From Dyadobacter fermentans (GTDB lineage Bacteria; Bacteroidota; Bacteroidia; Cytophagales; Spirosomataceae): a DNA stretch of 64,000 nt. Under the pieces are notes generated by a model. It was given only the letters and a program-made list of their open reading frames with translations, was not told the origin of the DNA and made no database searches. The stretch spans positions 248,001-312,000 of the forward strand of contig NZ_JAHXBN010000018.1 in the NCBI RefSeq assembly GCF_019924045.1. The letters are read 5' to 3'. The number at the start of each line of letters is the position of its first letter. Positions within the stretch are counted from its first letter, which is position 1. Made by a program: the position numbers and the translations under genes. Positions 55,861 to 63,644 of this stretch are shown here, one piece after another.

Positions 55861-56035
55861 ATGCCGTCAGGCATGTAATGTCGGTAGCAAATGCATGTTT
55901 AAGTTCCGTTAAAATGCCCCTGGGCATGTAACAACCGGGCATATGGCTAGCGCTAATACTTTGCTGTTGCATCCCTGACGGGATTTTTTAACAATTAACC
56001 TGTCAATCGCTACCAATGTTACATCGCTACGCGAT
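55861..56035. repeat. REP-like cluster of four small hairpins
   Basis: Four short inverted repeats of similar design lie within 175 bp: ATGCCGTCAGGCAT (55861-55874), ATGCCCCTGGGCAT (55914-55927), ATCCCTGACGGGAT (55971-55984) and ATCGCTACGCGAT (56023-56035). The reverse complement of the first differs from the third at only two of 14 positions. Two of the units are preceded or followed by related flanks (GTAATGTCGGTAGC and its near complement GCTACCAATGTTAC). This layout is that of REP/BIME-type palindromic repeats, which are spread through Bacteroidota intergenic regions and moved by REP-associated transposases. No transposase is adjacent. They fill the 305-bp gap before the toxin-antitoxin genes. 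Confidence 0.6.
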
Positions 56036-56088
56036 TTGTCCTCTAAGAATATGGTCGCTCATTATCCGATAAATCAACCATAAAAACT

Positions 56089-56117
56089 TATATTTGTGTA
56101 CCAAAAAAAGTACACAA
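56089..56117 (+). promoter_or_regulatory. Promoter -7 element and overlapping operator of the toxin-antitoxin pair
   Basis: TATATTTG (56089-56096) is a perfect TAnnTTTG -7 element. It overlaps the left arm of an inverted repeat, TTGTGTAC (56094-56101) and GTACACAA (56110-56117), separated by eight bases. The right arm ends on the A of the antitoxin ATG. A protein bound here would block the promoter, as expected for antitoxin autoregulation. Confidence 0.6.
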
Positions 56118-56377
56118 TGGCAATCGTAGAAACAACTAGCAGGCAATTCAGGGAAAGGCAAAAAGACTTCTTTGAGATGGCCGACAAAGGAGAGAAAATA
56201 GTCATCAGAAGAGGGCGCAAGCAAACTTATGTGCTTACCCCTGTCTCCGAAGATGATCTTTATTTCTCCCCTGAAATGATCCAACGCATAAAAGACGCGC
56301 AGCAAGAGATCCGGGAAGGCAAGTCCACCGTAATCAAGACTAAAGAAGAACTTGACGCATTTTTTGAAAATCTGTGA
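56117..56377 (+). CDS. Type II antitoxin, Phd/YefM family
   Basis: Antitoxin of 86 residues, which neutralises the adjacent toxin and represses its own promoter. The ATG at 56117 (MAIVETTSRQFRERQKDFFE) is chosen over a GTG seven codons upstream, since the operator lies exactly there and YefM-type proteins begin this way. The N-terminal DNA-binding part contains FRERQKDFFEMADKGEKIVI, followed by RRGRKQTYVLTPVSEDDLYF. The C-terminal helix (MIQRIKDAQQEIREGKSTVI, then KEELDAFFENL) is the segment that wraps the toxin in this family. Its stop overlaps the toxin start (GTGA). Confidence 0.85.
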   Translation: MAIVETTSRQFRERQKDFFEMADKGEKIVIRRGRKQTYVLTPVSEDDLYFSPEMIQRIKDAQQEIREGKSTVIKTKEELDAFFENL

Positions 56378-56649
56378 TATATACCATCGTTTTTTCAGAC
56401 AAAGCAAAAGAAGATTTGCAGTTCCTGAAAAGATCTGAACCACAGGCGTATAAAAAAGCAAAACTGTTAATAGAAGAACTTGCGGAGCATCCTAAAACAG
56501 GACGTGGAAAACCGCAACTCAAAAAGCATAACCTCGCAGGATTGTATGCAAGGAAGATAACCGATAAGCATAGACTCCTGTATTCAGTTGACGACCATAC
56601 CGTCACAGTAGACATTATTTCATCCAGAGGTCATTACGACGATAAATAG
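56374..56649 (+). CDS. Type II toxin, Txe/YoeB (RelE-fold) mRNA interferase
   Basis: Small basic RelE-fold toxin of 91 residues. It probably starts at GTG (56374), overlapping the antitoxin stop by 4 nt, which ties its translation to that of the antitoxin. Motifs are VFSDKAKEDLQFLKRSEPQA, KKAKLLIEELAEHPKTGRGK, PQLKKHNLAGLYARKITDKH (substrate-binding Arg/Lys region), RLLYSVDDHTVTVDIISSRG and the end HYDDK. The C-terminal His-Tyr with upstream Arg matches the YoeB catalytic set. It would cut ribosome-bound mRNA. A length of 91 residues is slightly above the usual 84-90. Confidence 0.88.
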   Translation: MIYTIVFSDKAKEDLQFLKRSEPQAYKKAKLLIEELAEHPKTGRGKPQLKKHNLAGLYARKITDKHRLLYSVDDHTVTVDIISSRGHYDDK

Positions 56650-56708
56650 TGCATGATGTTTTTGTACTTTCTTGCAATTCGACCCTGAGAAGACGAAAAC
56701 GACATTAA

Positions 56709-57980
56709 ATGAAACGCAGAGACGTTATTAAGACCTTGACCCTTTTGCCGACAGCCGGCAATGTTTTTCCCATCAAATCAATGATACCCGTTCCCGGTAG
56801 CGAAAATAGCAACCCGGTGACTTCCCCGAAACCCATGCCGGACCTGCACCGCAGCGCGTTCGTCATGGACGGGCACACGCACGTCATGAGCCGTGAGCTT
56901 GTGCTGAAAACCGACATCGGTCAGCGCTACCCCGACGGCACCGTCGATCTCCCGAGGGCCAAAGAAGGCGGTCTTGACGCGATGTTTTTCTCCGTTTACA
57001 CGCCTGAGAACTACTACCCCGGAAGGTTCGAAACCAAGAATACCTTCCGCGTGGTGAACCTGGCATTGGATCAGATCAAAAAGAACAATGCCGTCATCGA
57101 GCTCGCGCTAACGGCTTCCGACATTGAGCGTATCAACAAAAAGGGCAAAATGGCCGCTTTCCTGGACCTGGAAGGCGGATATGATCTTTACGGCGATCTG
57201 GATCTGCTCCGCGCACTTTACAAGCTCGGCCTGCGCTCAATGCAGCTCACCGCCCACAGCACTACCAATGCATTCATAGATGCGTGCAATGACGTTTATA
57301 CCTGGGGAGGCATTAATGAACACGGGAAAGCGGTGATCAGGGAAATGAACAAGCTCGGCATAGTGATTAACGTGGCGCACGCGTCCAACGACGCCATCCT
57401 GCAATCGGTAGCGGCCAGCCGCCACCCGGTGATTTACAGCCACGGCGGTTTCTACAAAATAGTGGACCACCCCCGCTGCATTTCCGACGAAGCGGCCAAA
57501 GCTATTGCGGCAAAAGGCGGCGTGATCGGGGTGCATTTCGGCAGCCTTTTCAACAATCCGAAATACTGGGCGTGGCAGCGGGCGAACAATCCGGTCAAAG
57601 TCCAGCCGAACCCGCAGCCTAAAACGCCTCGGATCCTGAGCGCCCAGGTTACGACGCAAACCATCGAGGACGTCGATAAGGAGTTTGCGCGCGAGCTGCC
57701 GTTTACCTACAATGGCACCATTCCCGACGAGTACTGGATGCATGTAGACCAGCTCGCGAAGGTGATCGATTACGGCGTGAACCTGGTCGGTGAAGACCAC
57801 ATTGCCTTGGGCTCCGACCTGGACGGCGGCCCCGAACTACCTCGCGAGATCAAGGACATCAGTGATTATCCGCAGATTACCATCGCACTTCAAAAGCTGG
57901 GATACAGCGATCAACGGATCAAAAAGATCCTCGGCCTTAACTGGCTTCGGGTGATCAGGCAGGTTACGGAAGGAAAGTAA
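56709..57980 (+). CDS. Membrane dipeptidase (M19) family metallohydrolase, exported
   Basis: Exported protein of 423 residues in the renal/membrane dipeptidase family, which has a TIM barrel with a binuclear zinc centre and cleaves dipeptides (in some members L-D or D-amino acid substrates). The N-terminus MKRRDVIKTLTLLPTAGNVF looks like a weak Tat-type leader (KRRDVIK). Motifs are FVMDGHTHVM (about 50-59; H-T-H, where classical members have H-x-D), AFLDLEGGYDLYGDLDLLRA (bridging Glu), GLRSMQLTAHSTTNAFIDAC, GIVINVAHASNDAI (His), HPVIYSHGGFYKIVDHPRCI (His) and GEDHIALGSDLDGG (Asp). Replacement of Asp by His at the first site is worth noting. It ends 8 bp from the convergent DUF1345 gene. Confidence 0.87.
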   Translation: MKRRDVIKTLTLLPTAGNVFPIKSMIPVPGSENSNPVTSPKPMPDLHRSAFVMDGHTHVMSRELVLKTDIGQRYPDGTVDLPRAKEGGLDAMFFSVYTPENYYPGRFETKNTFRVVNLALDQIKKNNAVIELALTASDIERINKKGKMAAFLDLEGGYDLYGDLDLLRALYKLGLRSMQLTAHSTTNAFIDACNDVYTWGGINEHGKAVIREMNKLGIVINVAHASNDAILQSVAASRHPVIYSHGGFYKIVDHPRCISDEAAKAIAAKGGVIGVHFGSLFNNPKYWAWQRANNPVKVQPNPQPKTPRILSAQVTTQTIEDVDKEFARELPFTYNGTIPDEYWMHVDQLAKVIDYGVNLVGEDHIALGSDLDGGPELPREIKDISDYPQITIALQKLGYSDQRIKKILGLNWLRVIRQVTEGK

Positions 57981-57988
57981 TGCATCGT

Positions 57989-58681
57989 TTATGATCGGCT
58001 CTGGATCAGCCCTGATACGACGTTGATCGTCAGTGCTACCAGCAGTGTATTAAAGACGAAAGACAACAGCGCGTGGACGAGCGCGAGCCTGCGGATTTCC
58101 CTCGAAGAAATAGTTACGTCCGAGACCTGGAATGTCATTCCAATGACAAATGAAAAGTAGGTAAAATCCAGGTAATCGGGCGCTGTGTCTCCGGGGAAGT
58201 CCAACCCTTTCTTATTCTGCTTCTGCCCTCCCCGCTCACCTTCCGCGGTGCGATAGTAGAGATGGGCATAATGCAATGTGAATATGGTATGCACCAGAAT
58301 CCACGAGCAAACGATGCAGGAAAACGAAAGGACTAAATGAAGTGTCAGATCCGACCAGGAGGCGGTTTTACCCGCGGCGTGCAGCAGGTATAAAATGGCA
58401 AACAAACTTACAAATGAAGCGACCACAACAAAGAGGGAAATCGCGACCCGGCTCGAATCCTGGCCATCCACTTCCCGCCGGACCTCCGCGGGGTGCGAGC
58501 TGAGGATCGTCACCCAGGCCAGACCCAGGTGTACCGCGCCGTACACCAGCCAGCCGATCATCCAGCTGACGGGTCTATCCACAAAAGGAACGGTCGACAC
58601 GACTGCCAGCGAACCCAAAATAAGCGCTATAACAAGCTTGTGATGGGCGTCCAGCCGGTTAACAGATGTAGTTATTCGCAT
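57989..58681 (-). CDS. DUF1345 membrane protein
   Basis: Membrane protein of 230 residues, about five transmembrane helices, belonging to the DUF1345 family (function unknown). The ATG at 58679-58681 (MRITTSVNRLDAHHKLVIAL) is used. Helices are seen as LVIALILGSLAVVSTVPF, SWMIGWLVYGAVHLGLAWVT, ISLFVVVASFVSLFAILYLL and LHLVLSFSCIVCSWILVHTI. The family core FTLHYAHLYYRTAEG and DYLDFTYFSFVIGMTFQVSD are complete: the family signature F-x-L-H-Y-A-x-x-Y-Y and D-F-x-Y-F-S-x-x-x-G-M-T-x-Q-V-S-D. It is a single-gene unit. Confidence 0.9.
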   Translation of the reverse strand: MRITTSVNRLDAHHKLVIALILGSLAVVSTVPFVDRPVSWMIGWLVYGAVHLGLAWVTILSSHPAEVRREVDGQDSSRVAISLFVVVASFVSLFAILYLLHAAGKTASWSDLTLHLVLSFSCIVCSWILVHTIFTLHYAHLYYRTAEGERGGQKQNKKGLDFPGDTAPDYLDFTYFSFVIGMTFQVSDVTISSREIRRLALVHALLSFVFNTLLVALTINVVSGLIQSRS

Positions 58682-58799
58682 AGAATATCGGGGAGAGGCT
58701 TTCAAAAACGGAAATATAGTTTATTGCCAATACAATTGCTCAAAATACGAAAGCCTGGCGAAAACCGCTTAATAACATTTCCCAGAAAAGTAGAACTAC

Positions 58800-58829
58800 T
58801 TTGGTATTGTTATTTACCTTATAGTTTTG
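58800..58829 (+). promoter_or_regulatory. Promoter of the CHAT/STAND operon
   Basis: TTTG (58800-58803) and TAGTTTTG (58822-58829) separated by 18 bp match the Bacteroidota -33 and -7 elements (TTTG and TAnnTTTG). The ATG of the CHAT gene is 30 bp further on. No operator-like repeat is seen around it. This is the clearest promoter found in the window. Confidence 0.6.
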
Positions 58830-58859
58830 TAGCTGACAAGCCTAAATCCTTCCCGATCA

Positions 58860-60692
58860 ATGAGACCTCCTGTTATACTCTGCGCGTTTTCGAATTCCGG
58901 CGACGCATACCTCTCACAGCTCGAAAAGGAAAAAGAAGCCATTTCGGATGCATTGCGCGAGCGGCAGGGAAAGGGCCATTTGCTGCTCGATACCGATCCC
59001 CGGACGATCAAGAAGCTGCGGGACCGCTTGCTGCTGTACCAGCCCCAGGTCGAGATTATCCATTATGCCGGGCACGCCAGCGGCAGCCAGCTACTGATGG
59101 AAGACGCCACCGTATACGGGGCAGGGTTGCTCCAATCGGTCCGGCTGCAAAAGAACCTGCAACTCGTGTTTCTCAACGGCTGCTCCACCCAGGAGCAGGT
59201 CAACCAGCTCCTCGACGCAGGCGTGCGGGCGGTCATTGCGACCAGTGTCGACATCGGCGATGATACCGCCACCCGGTTTGCCGAAGATTTTTACCAGAAG
59301 CTGGCCGGCGGGCATACCATCGACGAAGCATTCAAGCTGGCAACCGAGGTGGTTACCGCCAAAAATAATGCGACATTAAATACCGAGGAACATCAGGAGC
59401 GCGGCATTGCACGGACGATCAAAGCACCCAATACAGGGCCCGTGTGGGGGCTTTATCTGCACAAAAACCACCAGGATGCCGCCAGCCACCGCCTATCGGA
59501 AAAGAGCTTCTACGAGCTGCATATCAAAAGCCAGATCGATTCGAATTTTAATACTTCCGAGGACGCTATTCTTGCCTCGCTCTACAACGTATTGATGACG
59601 TTCAGCGACGAACTTCCGATGTTCGAAGACCTTGAAAAGAAATATGGGGAACAATGGGACCCGAAGAGATTCGACGTCAGGGAAGTCAAAAACGCGATTA
59701 TCAACAGCCTGCCTTCACCTATTGCCGAGCAGGTTCGCAAATTGCTCGTCACCGAAGATGAGCCCCTGGCCAGCGAGCGCCTGCGGTTTTTGATCAACAC
59801 CTACTCTGTGATGGCCGACCTGCTGCTATTTATTATGTTTTCTCAACTTTGGGAAGCATTGGTACAGGGTAAGGTACCTGTTCTGGAAGACCGGCTCAAA
59901 GAACAGATCAATGCTTTCTTCCTGCTCGATCAGCAGGACAGGCAGGCCTACGACGTGATCCCGCTCGTGCGGCTGATACACGACAAGCTGAAAGCCCACG
60001 ACGTACCTTTGTTTGTAAGCGAAATGTCACATCTGGCCGACCTCATGGACGAGCGCGACAGCGAGTTTTTCGGAGCGTACCTCCATATTACACGCATTAA
60101 AAGTAAATACCGGGACCTGGCCATCATGGAAGAGCTCGACGACCGCGAGTGCCGCGACGATTGCCAGAAAGCAGAGGCCAGCCTTTGCATTATGTTTAAG
60201 GAGCTGGGCTTCTGCGCCAGGTACAAGTTTGCGACGATCAAGAATATTTACATTAATAAAAAGAAGAACCAACCGGCTGTGTACCAGCATAAAATGGTAA
60301 AACTGGATTACGTACTCGTAGGGTTTACCGACAAAATGGAGGATTTCGAGAATTTCACGGACTCCAACTCGGTGGTGATCTACAAAATCGAGGACAAGAA
60401 GCTCTCCGCATTCAATTTGTACCCGTTCGTGATCGACATGAATGCATTGATCAGCGAGAAGCTTTCCAAGATATACTTCTTTTATAATTATGATAAAAAT
60501 ACGAGCGCCACTACCTGCACTTACAATTTCATCAAGAATATCAATGAAAAGAAAGACCGTCTGCAAATCCCGGCACTACCGAGTTTTTTGAGAAGCAAAA
60601 CCGACCTGAAAATATCGCAGGAGGAACTGGAAACGATCGGGCCGGATATTCTTCAGAGCGTGGAAGGTTTCATTTCCTATTTCAAATCCTGA
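58860..60692 (+). CDS. CHAT-domain (caspase-like) protease
   Basis: Cytoplasmic protein of 610 residues with an N-terminal caspase-HetF-associated (CHAT) cysteine protease domain at about residues 1-190. The His/Cys dyad is visible: VEIIHYAGHASG (catalytic His about 72) and LQLVFLNGCST (catalytic Cys 108). Other features are VRAVIATSVDIGDDTATRFA (about 123-142) and FYQKLAGGHTIDEAFKLATE. This is the compact CHAT form that is often an effector paired with an NTPase. The remaining ~400 residues are mainly helical and not recognised by me; they start about SQIDSNFNTSEDAILASLYN and include DRECRDDCQKAEASLCIMFK with several Cys. The STAND NTPase gene follows 6 nt after the stop, so both are surely co-transcribed. 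Activation of the protease by the NTPase after sensing a threat is inferred from analogous systems. Confidence 0.85.
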   Translation: MRPPVILCAFSNSGDAYLSQLEKEKEAISDALRERQGKGHLLLDTDPRTIKKLRDRLLLYQPQVEIIHYAGHASGSQLLMEDATVYGAGLLQSVRLQKNLQLVFLNGCSTQEQVNQLLDAGVRAVIATSVDIGDDTATRFAEDFYQKLAGGHTIDEAFKLATEVVTAKNNATLNTEEHQERGIARTIKAPNTGPVWGLYLHKNHQDAASHRLSEKSFYELHIKSQIDSNFNTSEDAILASLYNVLMTFSDELPMFEDLEKKYGEQWDPKRFDVREVKNAIINSLPSPIAEQVRKLLVTEDEPLASERLRFLINTYSVMADLLLFIMFSQLWEALVQGKVPVLEDRLKEQINAFFLLDQQDRQAYDVIPLVRLIHDKLKAHDVPLFVSEMSHLADLMDERDSEFFGAYLHITRIKSKYRDLAIMEELDDRECRDDCQKAEASLCIMFKELGFCARYKFATIKNIYINKKKNQPAVYQHKMVKLDYVLVGFTDKMEDFENFTDSNSVVIYKIEDKKLSAFNLYPFVIDMNALISEKLSKIYFFYNYDKNTSATTCTYNFIKNINEKKDRLQIPALPSFLRSKTDLKISQEELETIGPDILQSVEGFISYFKS

Positions 60693-60698
60693 CAGATC

Positions 60699-63644
60699 AT
60701 GACCCACTCACCATTCAAGTTACTCGATTCATTCGAGAAAAGCGAACGAGGCGCATTTTTTGAAAGAGAGGAGGAAATCAGGATCATTTACAACTACATT
60801 CACGAATCGAATATCGTGCTGGTAAACGGTCCGTTGGGAACCGGAAAATCCAGTATCATCAAGTGCGGTCTCGCCAACTGCTTCGAAAAAACCGACTGGC
60901 TCGAAATATTCGTCAGGCGTTACGACGACATCAACATTTCGCTGCGAAAGGAAATCAACCTCAAAAACAAGCAGGATTTCCCGCTCGACTCTGATATCCT
61001 CGAATGCCTCCGTTCGCTTTACCTGGATTTTTTCAAACCCGTGTACCTGATCTTCGACCAGTTCGAGGAAATATTCATTTTGGGAAGCACCGAGGAGCAA
61101 GAGACGTTTTTCAACGAACTCAGAAGGATACTCGATGCGAAGGACATCCCGTGCAAGGTGATTTTCATCATGCGCGAGCGCTACATTGCGCAGTTGCAGA
61201 AGTACGAGGGTACTGTACCGGAGATTTTCGACAAACGGGTGCTCGTTGAACGGATGACCGACAATGACATTAAAAACGTCATCCGGAAATCCTGCGAGCA
61301 TTTCGATATTGAAACCGATGAGGCCACAATCGATGCGATCGTCAGAAATCTCAAAATCGACGATAACCTGATCGAGCTGCCGCACCTTCAAATTTACCTC
61401 GACCGGCTTTGGCACAAGGCGCCCGGCTCGCGCAAAAGTTTCAAAACGGGCTTGCTGGCCGAAGTAGGCAATATTCAGAATGTCCTCAAACAATTCCTGG
61501 AAGAAAGGATTGAAAGCACGATCTCGGAAGTTTCCGCGGTGCACGGGTCGGTTAATTACAATACGATCCGGGACGTGCTTTACTGCTTCGTTACCGACGA
61601 GAGCACCAAACGCCCGCAAAAAATCGGGGATATCATTTCGCAGGCAGCCCCGCTGGACATCGCCACGGCGATTGCGAAGTCGCTGGCGGGCAAGAATATC
61701 CTCAGGCTCGATAAATACGGCGGCAACGGAACCGACAGCATTTACGAAATTGCCCACGATAGCCTGGCCAAGATCATCCACGACAAGTTCAGTCTGGAAA
61801 ACTCGCATATTGCCCGCACGATCAAGACTATTAAAAATGCCTACCTGAAATACGAGCAGTCCAACAAGATCTGGTTTCTGAGGTCGTACCTCGACCGTAA
61901 CGATTTGCGCGATATCAGGCGGTCGACCAAAGACATTAAGGAAAATGTAGCCCTGAGCAAGCAGCCTACGCCGGAAGAATGGAAGTTCGTGGCGGACAGC
62001 AAACGCCGGCTCACGACCATCTACGCGCTCACCTATGGCGCCGGAGCGCTGTTTTTGTTAACCATACTGACCTTCCTGGCAGTGTGGAGCTCGGAAACCA
62101 GCACACGCTACCGATTGCTCATCAACCTCGCCAGGTCGAAAACACAGCAATACATTCTTTACAAACAATATGAACAAAACAGCATGCTCTCCGGCTTCTT
62201 CGGAGATGGGATGTTCAACGAAATTAAGAGGTATCCCGAGCACGAAAACCTTTATTTCGCCTCCATATTCAACGTGGAGCCGATCACCGATATGGCATTT
62301 GCCCACGTTGGCAAGGACAAAAAGCTGCTGATTATCGCCGGTCCTAACACTGTAAGTTTGTATAACGAACGTTTGGGCACGCTCGAAAACCGGTATAATG
62401 TGATCAAACAGCGATGGAGCCGCGACCGTTACAGCCACGGCATCAACGTGACCATCAACAGCCACGATACCACGCTGGTGAGAATTTCCTTCGATAAAGG
62501 GAAAATGCTGCTCATGAAAAGGACGATCGATACCACGCGCATCGGGGAATCATTCAGGCTGACATCGGAGGGGATATTAAGCGACAGTACACAGTCGCTG
62601 TTCGATATCGACAATGAATATAATTACAACTCTTTGAGGCGCTTCCCGCACGATTCGGTGATTGCCATTTCCGATACACGCATGGGCATTACCCGATTGT
62701 TCTGGACGGGCGCCGACAGAATCGAACCGAGTACGCGCTTGCTACCCGAAACCAAAGTTCGCTTCCTGCTGCCATTAGATGCCGAGGACCTTGAATATTT
62801 GAAACGAAATTCGAGCATCGGCGCCAAAGAGGATTTGTGGACGTACCTGGAAAATGAATATCTCACGTCGATCGACCGGCTGTCGAGCCATTTCTTCTCC
62901 TCCGAAAACTCGGGTTCGCTGGTCCATCTGAAAGGTGTATTGAGCGCGTTGATACGGCAAGTGGAGGGACAAGACAATTATGGCTTGTGGATGGCGCTGT
63001 CCCGAAAAATAAGTGCCGATGGCAACCGGCGTCTCAATGAAATCTTCTGGAACGCACGCATTGAACTAGAAGGTAAGATCCAGAAAATGAGGGAAGACGA
63101 ACGGAATGCACTTTTCACGTTCGTGCGCATGCAGTCCCGGCGTTACGCAAGCAATGACCACATCCTATTCCTGGAAGATATGCGTGAAAGGCTTCCGAAT
63201 GACCTGTGCCTGAACCACGTCCTGTCCATCGTCTACAACAACGCGTCGTGGTACCGGCTCTTCGACGGAGACTTCAAAAAATCGATTGAATATGCCCGAA
63301 AAGGCACGGCTGTTGCTATCGCGCCCAAGTCGCACCTCGATTATATTTACGTGAACATGGCGCATGCCTACCTGCTTTCCGGCAAGGCGGCGGAAGCCAG
63401 GAGGTACTACCGGCAATATGCGGCGAGTAAAAATTTCAATGAAAAGAACTGCACTTATACCGACACGCCCATTTACAACCGCGAGGTCATGATCGCCGAT
63501 TTGCAGTCGTTTACCAGAAAGAAAATGATCCCGGACTCGCTGCGCGATGATGTTGCGTCGATCATCAACATGCTTAATTCCATTGAAATACCCGGCTACA
63601 ACAGCCTGGCCAACGCATTGACCGACTCATCGATGACGAAATAG
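60699..63644 (+). CDS. STAND NTPase with transmembrane segment and C-terminal TPR-like repeats
   Basis: Large signal-transduction ATPase of 981 residues, related to bacterial NLR-like proteins (nSTAND1-type). The P-loop is NGPLGTGKSSIIK (about 43-55); the Walker B stretch is YLIFDQFEEIF (about 116-126); then IFIMRERYIAQLQKYEG (sensor-1-like Arg, about 156-172) and the winged-helix part with YEIAHDSLAKIIHDKFS (about 349-365). One transmembrane helix, YALTYGAGALFLLTILTFLA, is at about 440-459, so the C-terminal half should lie on the other side of the membrane or the helix should anchor it. Residues 510-640 look beta-propeller-like (VEPITDMAFAHVGKDKKLLI). The C-terminus shows two TPR-like units (YRLFDGDFKKSIEYARKG, YVNMAHAYLLSGKAAEARRY). 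The 3' end overlaps the convergent hydrolase gene by 49 nt. Confidence 0.88.
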   Translation: MTHSPFKLLDSFEKSERGAFFEREEEIRIIYNYIHESNIVLVNGPLGTGKSSIIKCGLANCFEKTDWLEIFVRRYDDINISLRKEINLKNKQDFPLDSDILECLRSLYLDFFKPVYLIFDQFEEIFILGSTEEQETFFNELRRILDAKDIPCKVIFIMRERYIAQLQKYEGTVPEIFDKRVLVERMTDNDIKNVIRKSCEHFDIETDEATIDAIVRNLKIDDNLIELPHLQIYLDRLWHKAPGSRKSFKTGLLAEVGNIQNVLKQFLEERIESTISEVSAVHGSVNYNTIRDVLYCFVTDESTKRPQKIGDIISQAAPLDIATAIAKSLAGKNILRLDKYGGNGTDSIYEIAHDSLAKIIHDKFSLENSHIARTIKTIKNAYLKYEQSNKIWFLRSYLDRNDLRDIRRSTKDIKENVALSKQPTPEEWKFVADSKRRLTTIYALTYGAGALFLLTILTFLAVWSSETSTRYRLLINLARSKTQQYILYKQYEQNSMLSGFFGDGMFNEIKRYPEHENLYFASIFNVEPITDMAFAHVGKDKKLLIIAGPNTVSLYNERLGTLENRYNVIKQRWSRDRYSHGINVTINSHDTTLVRISFDKGKMLLMKRTIDTTRIGESFRLTSEGILSDSTQSLFDIDNEYNYNSLRRFPHDSVIAISDTRMGITRLFWTGADRIEPSTRLLPETKVRFLLPLDAEDLEYLKRNSSIGAKEDLWTYLENEYLTSIDRLSSHFFSSENSGSLVHLKGVLSALIRQVEGQDNYGLWMALSRKISADGNRRLNEIFWNARIELEGKIQKMREDERNALFTFVRMQSRRYASNDHILFLEDMRERLPNDLCLNHVLSIVYNNASWYRLFDGDFKKSIEYARKGTAVAIAPKSHLDYIYVNMAHAYLLSGKAAEARRYYRQYAASKNFNEKNCTYTDTPIYNREVMIADLQSFTRKKMIPDSLRDDVASIINMLNSIEIPGYNSLANALTDSSMTK

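Noticed and set aside
55861..56035. CRISPR array at the small-hairpin cluster
   Set aside because: The units are 13-14 bp and unequal, spacing is irregular, and no cas gene is in the window.
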